Positions 19,801 to 29,142 are shown, counted from the stretch's first letter. The stretch: DNA of 64,000 nt from Saprospiraceae bacterium (GCA_020631235.1 JAHDHQ010000004.1:1-64000), one strand, 5' to 3'. The notes: generated by a model not told the origin, from the sequence alone. Numbers and translations: made by a program.

Positions 19801-20826
19801 TTAAAAGAGCGTATTCTCTGCTCTTGGAGGATTTTTACCTAAATGATTATAAGCTTTTGGAGTTACAACCCTACCTCTCGGTGTGCGTTGTAAAAAACCT
19901 TCCATAATTAAAAATGGTTCGTATACTTCTTCTATGGTTCCTGACTCCTCTCCTACAGCAGTGGCTATAGTAGTTAATCCGACAGGTCCACCATTAAATT
20001 TATCGATGATGGCATTTAATATCCTATTGTCCATTTCATCCAAACCATGTTCATCAACATTCAGCGCTTTCAAACCATATTGCGCTATATTTAAATCGAT
20101 GTTTCCGTTTCCTTTTATCTGAGCAAAATCTCTAACTCTACGAAGCAAAGCATTGGCTATTCTCGGTGTTCCACGACTTCTAGATGCTATTTCTGCTGCG
20201 CCATCATGGTCGATGTCCACATTTAATATACTAGCACTTCGTTTAATAATGCGAATCAAGGTCTTAACATCATAATAATCTAAGTGGCAAGTGATCCCAA
20301 AGCGAGCTCGCAAAGGAGCCGTCAATAGTCCCATTCTAGTGGTAGCACCTACCAAAGTGAATGGATTAAGATCTATCTGTATACTTCGAGCACTCGGTCC
20401 AGAATCAATCATAATATCGATCCTATAATCTTCCATAGCAGAATATAAATACTCTTCTACCACATTATTTAGTCGATGTATTTCGTCAATAAATAATACA
20501 TCACCTTCCTCCAAATTAGTTAGCAAGCCTGCTAAATCGCCTGGTTTTTCAAGTACAGGACCACTAGTGAGCTTAAAGGATGCTCCTAATTCATTAGCTA
20601 TAATATGAGATAATGTCGTTTTCCCGAGGCCAGGAGGCCCGTGCAAAACCACATGATCCAGTGGTTCATTTCGCAATTTGGCCGCTTGGATAAAAATTTG
20701 CAGGTTATCTACAATCTTATCTTGCCCTTTAAAATCATCAAGCAATTTAGGCCTTAAGGCTTTGTCTACCTGTTGATCATCGGGTGTAAACTGCGCACCA
20801 GTAGCATCTAAGTAAGGGTTTTGCAT
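19801..20826 (-). CDS. ruvB: Holliday junction branch migration ATPase RuvB
   Basis: 341 residues, standard length. Residues 25-190 are the AAA+ module: [18 protein letters not shown], Walker A GPPGLGKT (63-70), Walker [10 protein letters not shown], and sensor [19 protein letters not shown]. Residues 250-341 are the DNA-binding winged helix, ending [15 protein letters not shown]. RuvB hexamers with RuvA drive branch migration during recombination repair. ruvA and ruvC are not adjacent, which is common outside the proteobacteria. Confidence 0.97.
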   Translation of the reverse strand: MQNPYLDATGAQFTPDDQQVDKALRPKLLDDFKGQDKIVDNLQIFIQAAKLRNEPLDHVVLHGPPGLGKTTLSHIIANELGASFKLTSGPVLEKPGDLAGLLTNLEEGDVLFIDEIHRLNNVVEEYLYSAMEDYRIDIMIDSGPSARSIQIDLNPFTLVGATTRMGLLTAPLRARFGITCHLDYYDVKTLIRIIKRSASILNVDIDHDGAAEIASRSRGTPRIANALLRRVRDFAQIKGNGNIDLNIAQYGLKALNVDEHGLDEMDNRILNAIIDKFNGGPVGLTTIATAVGEESGTIEEVYEPFLIMEGFLQRTPRGRVVTPKAYNHLGKNPPRAENTLF

Positions 20827-21018
20827 TAAATATTTCTTTGATAACTATAAAGATACATATTATGTATTTGTACCCTATAATATTCAGATAGCTTTTCACG
20901 GTATATTTGGGATGATCAATATCAAGAATCAACTAAAAGTTTACTCATTTATCATTTTTTGGTCCAATGCCATCCCCAATAAAACGATATCTTTTGATTT
21001 ACAAATAGCAACGTCATA

Positions 21019-21055
21019 AAAAAAAAGTTGCCGACTCAGCTCTCTGAGTCAGCAA
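21019..21055 (-). terminator. Minus-strand intrinsic terminator
   Basis: Stem TTGCcGACTCAG (21028-21039) with CTGAGTCaGCAA (21044-21055), 12 positions with one mismatch and a 4-base loop. A run of A just before it (21019-21026) gives the T-tract on the minus strand. Confidence 0.85.
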
Positions 21056-21166
21056 ACAAAACCTCAAATATTAATCTTTCAATCCCCTTTTTATTCAGGC
21101 AATTAATATTTAAAAATAAATGTAATTGGAATTGCCATAGATGGGCTAAATTAGGTTTAAAATTTG

Positions 21167-21196
21167 GTGAACGACATCAAATTTGAAGTGAACGAC
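21167..21196 (-). promoter_or_regulatory. Two 9-bp direct repeats, LytTR-like site
   Basis: GTCGTTCAC occurs twice on the minus strand (plus positions 21167-21175 and 21188-21196) with a 12-base spacer, i.e. 21 bp centre to centre. LytTR regulators are known to bind two 9-bp direct repeats with a 12-bp spacer and core GTTN[AG][TC]; the core matches in both copies, the first two bases do not. A LytTR regulator is encoded at 50723. The link is inference. Confidence 0.4.
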
Positions 21197-21259
21197 AACG
21201 TGTTTTACAGTCAAAAGGCGAATGTAAGCGTAGCCATCATTCATTTTCTTCATTAAAAT

Positions 21260-21856
21260 TTAACCCCAGGACCAACCAAATTTAAAACGCAATCCCATAA
21301 AAAAGCTCGACAAATCTTGATCCGTAAAATCGAAGGATTCGTTGCTCCCAATCGCAAACCTATAACCTCCCTCTAAACTAATGCGAATCCAACGAATAGC
21401 ATTCAGTTCCACTCCAACAACAGGCTTAAGAACAAAAACATTATCGTTTAATGAATTCACCGTGACTGGGTTGGTTTGTATAATTCTGGAAGAGCCTGCA
21501 CCTAACATTATTATTGGATGTATTGACTTATAGCTTTTGTGGGCATAACCGAATAAAAGCTCATTGGTAAATAAAGTAAAAGCTAAATCATCAGGACCTG
21601 ATCCCTTGGTGTTGAAATTGTTCCAACCAATCAAAAAATCCTTATTTAACTCAGCTAAAACAAAGGCACCATGACCCACTTTAGTATTTTCATACAAACT
21701 GGCATAATGATTAGATCCAGCCCAAATGCCCGTGATACGAATAGACTTACCATCCAAAAGGGTTTGATCCTGTGTCCCACTATCCTGAGCCTGTAGAGTG
21801 CCTAAACACACAAACAAGCTCAATACAACACCAAAGAGAAACTGGTTATTTATCAT
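21260..21856 (-). CDS. Outer-membrane beta-barrel-like protein, unknown
   Basis: 198 residues from the ATG at 21856, which begins a signal peptide (MINNQFLFGVVLSLFVCLGTLQAQ). A longer frame from 21910 overlaps the IscA gene and is less likely. The body has alternating beta-strand character with aromatic ends (FVLAELNKDFLIGWNNF, FTNELLFGYAHKSY, ISLEGGYRFAIG) and finishes with FFMGLRFKFGWSWG, the kind of terminal strand recognised by the BAM complex. It is probably a small outer-membrane barrel. The specific role is not recognisable. It starts 11 bases after the IscA-type stop. Confidence 0.65.
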   Translation of the reverse strand: MINNQFLFGVVLSLFVCLGTLQAQDSGTQDQTLLDGKSIRITGIWAGSNHYASLYENTKVGHGAFVLAELNKDFLIGWNNFNTKGSGPDDLAFTLFTNELLFGYAHKSYKSIHPIIMLGAGSSRIIQTNPVTVNSLNDNVFVLKPVVGVELNAIRWIRISLEGGYRFAIGSNESFDFTDQDLSSFFMGLRFKFGWSWG

Positions 21857-21866
21857 AGAAAAGATC

Positions 21867-22208
21867 TTAAGCTGAAAAAGAAGTGCCGCAACCACAGGTT
21901 TCTTCGGCATTTGGATTATTAAATGTAAAACCTCTATTTGACAAACCTTCTAACCAGTCGATTTCCATACCTAATAAATAAATAGCATGCGACTTTTCCA
22001 TATACACTGTTAAGCCATCAATCTCGAAAGACTGATCTTTCTCTTTCTTTTCATCAAAACCTAAAATGTAAGAAAAACCAGAACAACCACCACCTTTTAC
22101 ACCAACTCTCAACCCATAGTTTTCAGGTACATTTTTTTCCTCTCTCAGCCGTTTTAACTGGTGAAGCGCATCGGCTGTAATTTTTATAGCTTGTACTTTA
22201 GTTTCCAT
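21867..22208 (-). CDS. Iron-sulfur cluster assembly protein, IscA/ErpA (HesB) family
   Basis: 113 residues, typical size. The three cluster-binding cysteines are present: GVKGGGCSGFSYILGF (first) and CGCGTSFS at the C-terminus (second and third). It carries or delivers Fe-S clusters to apoproteins in the cytoplasm. IscA, ErpA and SufA cannot be separated from sequence alone. A perfect minus-strand -7 box (TATTTTTG, plus 22281-22288) lies 73 bases before the ATG. Divergent from the gene at 22345. Confidence 0.92.
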   Translation of the reverse strand: METKVQAIKITADALHQLKRLREEKNVPENYGLRVGVKGGGCSGFSYILGFDEKKEKDQSFEIDGLTVYMEKSHAIYLLGMEIDWLEGLSNRGFTFNNPNAEETCGCGTSFSA

Positions 22209-22344
22209 AATTATTTGATGTTTGTACTGATAAACATTTTAAATAAATCTAAAGAAGTATTATTTAATACAGTTAAACCACAAAAATAGCCCTAAAGTTT
22301 TTGAACCTTTGTAATTTGACGATTCTTTTACAAAATTTATTCGA

Positions 22345-22854
22345 TTGGAAATTTTAAAATATACTTTACCGGCTTTAATTGTACTAGCGACAGCTTACTT
22401 GCTCTTAAAAAAGTTTCTTGATGCACAACAGCAGAAAGAATGGTTAAAATATCAACAACAGATTGCTGATAAAAAGCTCCCCTTAAAATTACAAGCCTAC
22501 GAAAGATTGATGCTTTTTTGCGAGCGTATCGATCTTAGAAATCTTGTCTTTAGGATAAGAACAGCTGAAATGGATGTAGCCACTCTTTCTGCTGCACTGC
22601 TAATTACTGTGCAAAAAGAGTACGAACATAACATGGCCCAGCAGATATACACTTCAGACAACCTTTGGAAAATAATAGAGACTGCAAAGGACCAAACCAT
22701 GCACACTATCACCCAATTTGGTGGGAAATTCCAAGCAAATACACCATCTGATGAATTTTCAAATGTGTTAATGGCTGCTGCACAAACAGATGATAATCCA
22801 TTAAATACAGCAAGGAAAGCCATTAAAGAAGAAGTTAAATTATACCTCAATTAA
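22345..22854 (+). CDS. Conserved membrane-anchored protein, unknown
   Basis: 169 residues. The start is a TTG (gat-TTG-gaa): the frame is closed by TAA at 22332 and there is no ATG before the conserved N-terminus. Residues 1-24 form a membrane helix (LKYTLPALIVLATAYLLLKKFL), then a charged linker and a soluble helical domain (LPLKLQAYERLMLFCERIDLRNLVFRI...). The protein resembles a small Bacteroidota family of unknown function with YERL.LF.ERI motifs. The stop is 2 bases before the next gene, so it heads a likely operon with the split 5'-nucleotidase. Confidence 0.65.
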   Translation: MEILKYTLPALIVLATAYLLLKKFLDAQQQKEWLKYQQQIADKKLPLKLQAYERLMLFCERIDLRNLVFRIRTAEMDVATLSAALLITVQKEYEHNMAQQIYTSDNLWKIIETAKDQTMHTITQFGGKFQANTPSDEFSNVLMAAAQTDDNPLNTARKAIKEEVKLYLN

Positions 22855-22856
22855 TC

Positions 22857-23603
22857 ATGCGGAGATTAGCCTTATCATTCATTCCCTTATTGTGTATTCT
22901 GTACAGTTGCACTTCGATTAATCACATCGCAGACGTACAATCAAATACTGTGCGCTTAGATACTTTAATGCTTTTGGAAGACAAAAGTATGGAATCAAAG
23001 ATAGCGCCTTATAGAGATGAATTGCTTGCTCAAATGAATGTTCCTATTGCAACATTAGATAGTGATTTAAAAAAAGCAAGCCCTAATTCGACCTTAGGAA
23101 ATTGGTTTGCAGATATACTGCACAATGCAGGGGAGAAAATATTTGAAACGGAAGTAGACTTTGCCTTACAAAATTCTGGAGGCCTCAGAATCCCTGGCAT
23201 AAAACAAGGAGCCATAACCGTAGGCCAGATATACGAATTAATGCCTTTTGACAATACCTTACAATTAGTGTATCTAGAAGCAAAAGATATCCGACTGTTA
23301 ACGGCTAAGATGGTAGATAAAGGTGGATGGCCCATCAGTCATGGTCTAGAAATGAGTGTCCTAGACAGTACTGTGCAATCCATAAAAATTAAAGGCAAAC
23401 CACTCGAAGAAAATACAAGCTACAAAGTCATCATCCCGGACTACATTGCCAATGGAGGTGATAATTGCAATTTCTTAATCCCATTAAAAAGAGAAGAATC
23501 ACCGAAGATGATTAGAGATGTGGTCATCGAATATTTAAAAGAGCAAACAAAAGATAGTATAACACAATCCGCCATCACTACTAAAAGATTTATTAGGCTA
23601 TGA
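22857..23603 (+). CDS. 5'-nucleotidase C-terminal domain lipoprotein
   Basis: 248 residues with a lipoprotein signal (IPLLCILYSC). The rest is the C-terminal substrate-binding domain of UshA-type 5'-nucleotidases: SPNSTLGNWFADILHNAG, DFALQNSGGLRIPGIKQGAITVGQIYELMPFDNTL (the conserved NxGGxR and PFxN blocks), and YKVIIPDYIANGGDN. It has no metallophosphatase domain; that is encoded by the next gene, which overlaps by 4 bases (ATGA). Together they probably make a two-subunit nucleotidase or phosphoesterase in the periplasm. Confidence 0.87.
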   Translation: MRRLALSFIPLLCILYSCTSINHIADVQSNTVRLDTLMLLEDKSMESKIAPYRDELLAQMNVPIATLDSDLKKASPNSTLGNWFADILHNAGEKIFETEVDFALQNSGGLRIPGIKQGAITVGQIYELMPFDNTLQLVYLEAKDIRLLTAKMVDKGGWPISHGLEMSVLDSTVQSIKIKGKPLEENTSYKVIIPDYIANGGDNCNFLIPLKREESPKMIRDVVIEYLKEQTKDSITQSAITTKRFIRL

Positions 23604-24514
23604 TGAAAAGAAGAACATTTTTAGATCAGATGGCTAAAGGAGGGATGATACTAGCCAGTGGATTGCCACTGGGTATGTTTGATAAAGCTGAAGTTACAAA
23701 GGTCACCATTTTGCATACCAATGACATGCATAGTAGAATAGATCCCTTTCCTATGGATGGAGGAAGGTTCCAAGGACTAGGGGGAATGGCCAAAAGATCT
23801 GCCTTAATTAAACGGCTTCGTTCGGAAAACGACCACGTGCTTTTACTTGATAGTGGAGATATTTTTCAAGGTACACCTTACTTTAATTTCTTTGGTGGGG
23901 AACTAGAGTTTTCCTTAATGAGTGATATGCAATATGATGTAGCGACCATGGGTAATCACGACTTTGATGCGGGTATAGATGGATTTAAGAAACAGCTTAA
24001 ACATGCCAACTTTGATTTTGTATCCTCAAACTACGATTTTAGAGACACACTTTTAGAAGGACAAATTGCTTCGCACAAAATAATAGAAAAAGCAGGCATA
24101 CGCTTTGGCATCTTTGGTTTGGGCATAGAATTAAAAGGGCTTGTGCCAGATGCTCTTACCGGAGGAGTACAATATAATGACCCTATAAGTATCGCGCAAC
24201 AAACAGCATTGAAGCTAAAAAATGAAAAATCTTGTGATTATGTGATTTGCTTATCTCATTTAGGATTTAAATATCGCGAAAATAAAGTGAGTGATCTTGT
24301 GCTCGCAAAAGAGACATCGAATATCGATCTGATTCTGGGTGGACATACACATACTTTTCTAAAAGAAATCGTCATTAAGGAAAATGCCGTCGGAAAACCA
24401 GTCTGCATAAATCAAGCTGGATGGGCAGGAATTCTTCTTGGAAAAATTGATGTTTATTTCGAAAAAAATAAAAAATCGCACTGTAAAACATGCAAAAACT
24501 TAAGAGTGAATTGA
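23600..24514 (+). CDS. Exported metallophosphatase, 5'-nucleotidase N-terminal domain
   Basis: 304 residues. A twin-arginine-like signal (KRRTFLDQMAKGGMILASGLPLG) precedes a calcineurin-like phosphoesterase domain. Metal-binding motifs are all visible: LHTNDMHSRIDPF, LLLDSGDIFQGTPYF, TMGNHDFDAG, VICLSHLG and LILGGHTHTF. This is the catalytic half of UshA-like nucleotidases; the C-terminal half is the preceding gene. Start codons at 23600 and 23603 are both possible. The domain order on the DNA is the reverse of the fused enzyme. Confidence 0.88.
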   Translation: MMKRRTFLDQMAKGGMILASGLPLGMFDKAEVTKVTILHTNDMHSRIDPFPMDGGRFQGLGGMAKRSALIKRLRSENDHVLLLDSGDIFQGTPYFNFFGGELEFSLMSDMQYDVATMGNHDFDAGIDGFKKQLKHANFDFVSSNYDFRDTLLEGQIASHKIIEKAGIRFGIFGLGIELKGLVPDALTGGVQYNDPISIAQQTALKLKNEKSCDYVICLSHLGFKYRENKVSDLVLAKETSNIDLILGGHTHTFLKEIVIKENAVGKPVCINQAGWAGILLGKIDVYFEKNKKSHCKTCKNLRVN

Positions 24515-24760
24515 TTATTCATAAGGCTTAAAAAATATGCGTAATAAACTGATATTGTTGTATTTACATGTATGTAAAATTTATATCTGTTAATAATAGA
24601 TATTTTTCCTACTTATTTTAAAAATACTTCGTCTAACATTTTTTTTGTTCTGATATTTTTCCAACTTTTGTTAAGACCAACGAAACCTCCTTCCCGGAAC
24701 CAACTTATACGTTTGACAAATTTTTATTTGAATTTGTGTTATGAATAGAAAGCTGACTTA
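24515..24760. promoter_or_regulatory. dnaA upstream region with -7 box and inverted repeat
   Basis: Very AT-rich. TACGTTTG (24708-24715) matches the -7 consensus perfectly, 45 bases before the dnaA ATG, but no TTG sits at proper distance. An inverted repeat TTTACAT-GT-ATGTAAA spans 24563-24578. I found no TTATCCACA-type DnaA boxes, so there is no evidence that the origin is here. Confidence 0.45.
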
Positions 24761-26167
24761 ATGATCAGAATAGAGAATGAGACTAAAGATAAGCACACTC
24801 AAACTTGGGATGAGTGTCTTAACATCATAAAAGAAATAGTAGCTGAAAAACAGTTTAAAACTTGGTTTGAACCTATTAAAGCAGTTAAGCTAGAAGATGA
24901 AGTGTTAACCATTCAGGTACCTAATAAATTCTTTTATGAATGGCTAGAAGAACACTATTTGTCGGTTCTAAGAAAAGCTATATTAAATGTACTCGGTAAC
25001 AAAGGGAGACTAGAGTATCTTATCATGGTAGAAAACCATCAAAAGATATCTGGCAGCAACTACCAAACACAACAATTTCAAAAAAACGTATACAAAAACC
25101 CTTATGCCGCACCCGGTATTAAGAAGGTAAAGATTCACCACAACCTAAATAAAAAATACACTTTCGACTCTTACATCGAAGGAGATTGTAATAGACTGGC
25201 AAGAAGTGCAGGCAAAGCTGTGGCAGAAAGACCAGGAGGAACAGCCTTTAATCCATTATTTATATATGGTGGTGTAGGTCTTGGTAAAACGCATTTAGCG
25301 CATGCTATAGGAAACGAAATCATCGACAAAGGACAATCATCCAATGTCTTATACATGAATACGGATCAGTTTACTACTCAGATTATTCAAGCCATAAAAA
25401 ACAACACGATTTCTGACTTGATCAGTCATTTTCAGCTAATCGATGTACTTATTGTTGATGACATACAATTCTTAGCAAAAAGGGAAAAAACCCAAGAGAT
25501 CTTCTTTAATATTTTCAACAGGATGCATCAATCTGGAAAGCAAATAATTTTGACTTCAGATAGACCCCCGAAGGATTTAGAAGGTATGGAAGATCGACTG
25601 ATTTCTCGTTTTAAATGGGGATTATCTGCAGATTTACAAACTCCAGAGTACGAAACGAGGGTAGCTATTCTTCAAGACAAATTTGGGGCTGAAATAGAAG
25701 CTGTTCCCCCGAACGTCCTAGAATATGTTTGCTTCAATATAAAAAACAACATACGTGAGTTAGAAGGTGTTATCATTTCTCTGATTGCACAATCTACTTT
25801 AAATCACAAAGATATCGATATAGATCTTGCTAAAGAGATCATCAAGAAATACGTTAATCCATCAAGCAAAGAAGTTACTCTTGACAATATTAAAAAACTA
25901 GTCGCGGAGCATTTCGAAGTACCCGTGGAAAAGCTGCAAGGTAAAACTAGGAAACGAAATATTGTTATGGCTAGACAATTATCCATGTATTTAGCCAAGC
26001 AATACACTTCTAAATCCTTGAAAAATATCGGTGAAAACTTTGGTGGAAGAGACCACAGCACGGTTATATATTCAGTGCAAGCCATCCAAAACTTAATGGA
26101 CACTGATTTAATATTTAAAGATCAAGTAGAGGAAATAGAACGGAAGGTTTCTATGTCTATTGGCTAG
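24761..26167 (+). CDS. dnaA: Chromosomal replication initiator DnaA
   Basis: 468 residues, normal length. Domain I (residues 10-85, WDECLNIIKEIVAEKQFKTWFEPI) and a short domain II are followed by the AAA+ core with Walker A GGVGLGKT (170-177) and Walker B DVLIVDDIQFLAKREKTQEIFF. The C-terminal domain IV carries the DnaA-box helix-turn-helix and the signature GENFGGRDHSTVIYSVQAI. It opens the replication origin and is also a regulator. Its neighbours are not dnaN or other origin genes. Confidence 0.98.
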   Translation: MIRIENETKDKHTQTWDECLNIIKEIVAEKQFKTWFEPIKAVKLEDEVLTIQVPNKFFYEWLEEHYLSVLRKAILNVLGNKGRLEYLIMVENHQKISGSNYQTQQFQKNVYKNPYAAPGIKKVKIHHNLNKKYTFDSYIEGDCNRLARSAGKAVAERPGGTAFNPLFIYGGVGLGKTHLAHAIGNEIIDKGQSSNVLYMNTDQFTTQIIQAIKNNTISDLISHFQLIDVLIVDDIQFLAKREKTQEIFFNIFNRMHQSGKQIILTSDRPPKDLEGMEDRLISRFKWGLSADLQTPEYETRVAILQDKFGAEIEAVPPNVLEYVCFNIKNNIRELEGVIISLIAQSTLNHKDIDIDLAKEIIKKYVNPSSKEVTLDNIKKLVAEHFEVPVEKLQGKTRKRNIVMARQLSMYLAKQYTSKSLKNIGENFGGRDHSTVIYSVQAIQNLMDTDLIFKDQVEEIERKVSMSIG

Positions 26168-26174
26168 AAATAAT

Positions 26175-26747
26175 TTAAATACTAAAATCGACATTGGACA
26201 ATGTCATAAAAATAGCTGACAGGCTATGTGGGTGATTAATACCTCCCTTTTTTATCAAGGCATTAAATTCCTCTCGAGTAAATAGATGTACTATAATTTG
26301 CTCTCCATCATCTAAGTTTACATCTTGTACTTTTACTGCTCCCTTAGCTAAAAAATGATGAATGTGGGCGTCGATAAATACCGGGTTAGAAGGCACTTTT
26401 CCTAAGTAGGTCCAATAGCGAGCTTCATACCCCGTTTCTTCTAATAATTCTCTGGCACATGCTTGCTGAATGTCCTCTTCCGGCTCTATTAATCCGCCTG
26501 GAAACTCTAGGGTCCATTCTTTGGTCCCAAATCTAAATTGCTCTATAATAAGTATTTTATCATCTTCAGTGATGGCAATCACATTAGCCGCATCCTTAGA
26601 CTGGACCACTAACATATACATCTCCTCTTGATTTCTCAAATTTTTAACTGTATCAATCCTTAGGTCAAATAAGCTAAAAGAATGTGCTTTGCGTTCGCGA
26701 ATATATTCCCAGCCTTCCTTGTCTTGATTTATCTTATTAATCATCAT
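26175..26747 (-). CDS. NUDIX hydrolase, ADP-ribose pyrophosphatase-like
   Basis: 190 residues. The NUDIX box is complete: [24 protein letters not shown] (about residues 92-115, pattern G-x5-E-x7-RE-x2-EE-x-G). The preceding strand [27 protein letters not shown] is typical of ADP-ribose/NDP-sugar pyrophosphatases (NudF-like). It cleaves a nucleoside diphosphate linked to another group; the substrate is not certain. The start overlaps the obg stop by 11 bases, so it is the last gene of adk-obg-NUDIX. Confidence 0.87.
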   Translation of the reverse strand: MMINKINQDKEGWEYIRERKAHSFSLFDLRIDTVKNLRNQEEMYMLVVQSKDAANVIAITEDDKILIIEQFRFGTKEWTLEFPGGLIEPEEDIQQACARELLEETGYEARYWTYLGKVPSNPVFIDAHIHHFLAKGAVKVQDVNLDDGEQIIVHLFTREEFNALIKKGGINHPHSLSAIFMTLSNVDFSI

Positions 26748-27732
26748 TTAGCATTTGCCAAAGCTGATCCTTTAGTGAATCTATACCTATATTTCCTACA
26801 GATGAAATGAAGGCTGTCGGTTCTGACCAGTTTATTTCTGCCTTAACTAAATCTAGTAATTCGTCATCCACTATATCCACTTTAGTAAGAACTATAAGCC
26901 TGGGTTTATCTAATAATTCACGATTAAATGCTTCTAACTCACTCAAAAGCACACGATACTCTTCATTTACGTCATCCGAATCAATAGGGATCATCAACAG
27001 TAATACGGCATTACGTTCGATATGCTTTAAAAAACGATGACCAAGGCCTTTACCTTGATGAGCATTTTCTATAATTCCCGGTATATCAGCCATAACAAAT
27101 GAACGGCCATCACGATAAGAAACGATGCCTAAATTAGGTACCATCGTAGTGAAGGGATAATTTGCAATCTTAGGTTTAGCTGCAGTTACAACAGACAACA
27201 AAGTTGATTTACCGGCATTAGGGAAACCAACTAAGCCTACATCTGCTAATACTTTTAGCTCGAGAATCTTCCACTCTTCTTTTCCTGGTTCTCCTTGCTG
27301 TGCAAAACGAGGTGCTTGATTAGTGGCTGATTTAAAATGAGTGTTGCCTAATCCGCCTCTACCACCGGCAAGTAATATTCGCTCTTCTTTATCATGACTT
27401 ATCTCAAATAGGACCTCTCCGGTTTCAACGTCTTTAGCAACAGTGCCAAGCGGTACTTCCAAAATTATATCTTCTCCATTAGCACCTGTTTTACCACTTT
27501 GACTACCATTAGCTCCATGCTTGCCTAAGATATGCTTTCTGTATTTCAGGGATAACAAAGTCCATAATTGCTTATTCCCTTTAAGAATTATATGGCCGCC
27601 ACGTCCACCATCACCACCATCTGGGCCACCTTTCGAAGTAATTTTATCTCTTCTAAAATGCGCAGAACCTGGTCCACCTGCACCTGATCGACAACATATT
27701 TTTACATAGTCAATAAAATTCTGCTCAGCCAT
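26737..27732 (-). CDS. obgE: Obg-family GTPase
   Basis: 331 residues. The glycine-rich Obg fold occupies residues 1-158 ([63 protein letters not shown]). The G domain follows with P-loop GFPNAGKST, switch [28 protein letters not shown] and TKVDIVD. The optional C-terminal OCT domain is absent. Obg associates with the large ribosomal subunit and links GTP state to growth. It lies 8 bases after adk. Confidence 0.95.
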   Translation of the reverse strand: MAEQNFIDYVKICCRSGAGGPGSAHFRRDKITSKGGPDGGDGGRGGHIILKGNKQLWTLLSLKYRKHILGKHGANGSQSGKTGANGEDIILEVPLGTVAKDVETGEVLFEISHDKEERILLAGGRGGLGNTHFKSATNQAPRFAQQGEPGKEEWKILELKVLADVGLVGFPNAGKSTLLSVVTAAKPKIANYPFTTMVPNLGIVSYRDGRSFVMADIPGIIENAHQGKGLGHRFLKHIERNAVLLLMIPIDSDDVNEEYRVLLSELEAFNRELLDKPRLIVLTKVDIVDDELLDLVKAEINWSEPTAFISSVGNIGIDSLKDQLWQMLNDD

Positions 27733-27740
27733 GATTTATT

Positions 27741-28313
27741 TTATACTTGATCGATGACATCCGTCAATCGAGTAAATATCTCATCGATAGTTCCTAGACC
27801 ATCCACTGAAGAAGAAACGCCCTTTTTGTCATAGTAGTCATACACTTGGCGCGTATTTTCATTATAGACATTAATCCTATTTCTTATAATGGATTCGTCA
27901 TTATCATCTGCTCTACCGGAGGTCTTTCCTCGTTCTAAGATCCTGCTGATGATTTCTTCATCTTTGACACTTAGTGCAATCAACTTATCTATTTTCTGAT
28001 CTAAACTTTCCATGAGTTGATCCAATGCTTTAGACTGATCGATGGTCCGTGGAAATCCATCGAAAATATATCCTTTAACATCGGGGTTTGCTTGCACCTT
28101 ATTTTTTAACATCCCGATGGTTATAGAGTCGGGTACCAGTTCTCCTTTCTCAATAAAAGATTTGGCTTCCAGTCCTAAGGGTGTGTCATTGCCCATTTCG
28201 TATCGAAATAGGTCTCCTGTAGATATATGAAGAAAACCATACTTATCAACCAGCTTAGCTGCTTGTGTACCTTTACCAGAACCAGGAGGACCAAATAATA
28301 TAAGATTTACCAT
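27741..28313 (-). CDS. adk: Adenylate kinase
   Basis: 190 residues from the ATG at 28313, the start that matches other adenylate kinases (MVNLILFGPPGSGKGTQAAKLV). An in-frame ATG at 28376 would add 21 residues (MIEWFKRLFGIG...), and the promoter lies upstream of both. Visible motifs are the P-loop GPPGSGKGT, HISTGDLFR, GYIFDGFPRTIDQ and a short LID (ERGKTSGRADDNDESIIRNR) without zinc cysteines. It interconverts ATP + AMP and 2 ADP. First of the adk-obg-NUDIX operon. Confidence 0.94.
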   Translation of the reverse strand: MVNLILFGPPGSGKGTQAAKLVDKYGFLHISTGDLFRYEMGNDTPLGLEAKSFIEKGELVPDSITIGMLKNKVQANPDVKGYIFDGFPRTIDQSKALDQLMESLDQKIDKLIALSVKDEEIISRILERGKTSGRADDNDESIIRNRINVYNENTRQVYDYYDKKGVSSSVDGLGTIDEIFTRLTDVIDQV

Positions 28314-28409
28314 TTTTTTATATGAGTTTGTAGAGTTTGTTCCGATGCCAAACAGTCGCTTAAACCACTCTATCATAAGAACTAATTATTTAAATCGTGT
28401 TAAAACACA

Positions 28410-28443
28410 CAAAAGTAACCTAACAAATGAAAGTTGGGTTCAA
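28410..28443 (-). promoter_or_regulatory. Promoter for adk
   Basis: On the minus strand: TTG (plus 28441-28443), a 23-base spacer, then TACTTTTG (plus 28410-28417), a perfect -7 box. Transcription would start near 28403, 27 bases before the ATG at 28376. Confidence 0.55.
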
Positions 28444-28470
28444 CTTTCTACCAATAAATAAAAAAATGGC

Positions 28471-28992
28471 CTATTTATGCTTAGAAATAATGTTTCTAGC
28501 AAACATATACTTCGATTTCCAATAAGCAGACTTATCTAAATTTTCTTCAATTACGCCTTTAGAACTAGTGCTGTGTATGATGTAAACATCATTTTTGTAA
28601 ACTTTTGAAACTAAAGCCACATGGCTTATTTTACGGTTTGTCCCAAAAAATATTAAATCGCCTGCTTTAACCTTATGCTTATTAACATGTAATCCTTTAT
28701 TAGCTAGTTGGCGAGAAGACCGCCCCCCATCATATCCATACTGAGCTAATACATGGGTCACAAAACCAGAACAATCAAATCCACGTGGTGTGGTACCTCC
28801 GTATTTGTATTTAGCTCCTAAATATTTTCGAGCAGATTTTGTTACCGATTCTCTTAGACGTTGTTCTTTCTTTTTACTTCGCTTGTCACCTTCTTTGCTA
28901 ACAAGCTCTGTCTTTTCCTCTAAAAATTCAGTGGGTGTATCTGCGACTGAAAAAGCCAATAAAAAACTTAGTAATAATTGAATTGCAAACAT
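28471..28992 (-). CDS. NlpC/P60 (C40) cell-wall peptidase
   Basis: 173 residues with a signal peptide (MFAIQLLLSFLLAFSVADT). The NlpC/P60 domain (residues 50-170) has the catalytic cysteine in RGFDCSGFVTHVLAQYG, the catalytic histidine in KISHVALVSKVYKNDVYIIHS, and the third polar residue in that last segment. A positively charged linker (KEGDKRSKKKEQRLRES) precedes it. It hydrolyses peptide bonds in peptidoglycan stems outside the inner membrane. Single-gene unit. Confidence 0.88.
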   Translation of the reverse strand: MFAIQLLLSFLLAFSVADTPTEFLEEKTELVSKEGDKRSKKKEQRLRESVTKSARKYLGAKYKYGGTTPRGFDCSGFVTHVLAQYGYDGGRSSRQLANKGLHVNKHKVKAGDLIFFGTNRKISHVALVSKVYKNDVYIIHSTSSKGVIEENLDKSAYWKSKYMFARNIISKHK

Positions 28993-29142
28993 TATATATT
29001 ATATTTTTTCATAATATATCAACATTCATACCAAAGGAAAACCATAAGGCTTGAGATGATATTACAACTATGTTCCATTAAAAACGAAAGAAGATTCCGT
29101 TTTAGCCTTAAACAGATTAATATTTCAAGTTGGATAAAACGC

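Larger units (their letters stand above)
20827..21259. other. 433-bp region with orphan terminator and direct repeats, no protein gene seen
   Basis: It lies between the ruvB start and the stop of the outer-membrane protein gene, both on the minus strand. It contains a strong minus-strand terminator at 21019-21055 about 200 bases beyond the upstream stop codon, and a pair of 9-bp direct repeats at 21167-21196. No convincing open frame is present. A long 3' UTR or an independent small RNA could explain this. Confidence 0.6.

Noticed and set aside
21857-21910. Longer start of the outer-membrane protein inside the IscA gene
   Set aside because: The extension overlaps the neighbour and precedes a clean signal peptide that starts at 21856.
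24515-24760. Replication origin beside dnaA
   Set aside because: AT-rich, but no cluster of TTATCCACA-like DnaA boxes and no origin-associated neighbours such as dnaN.
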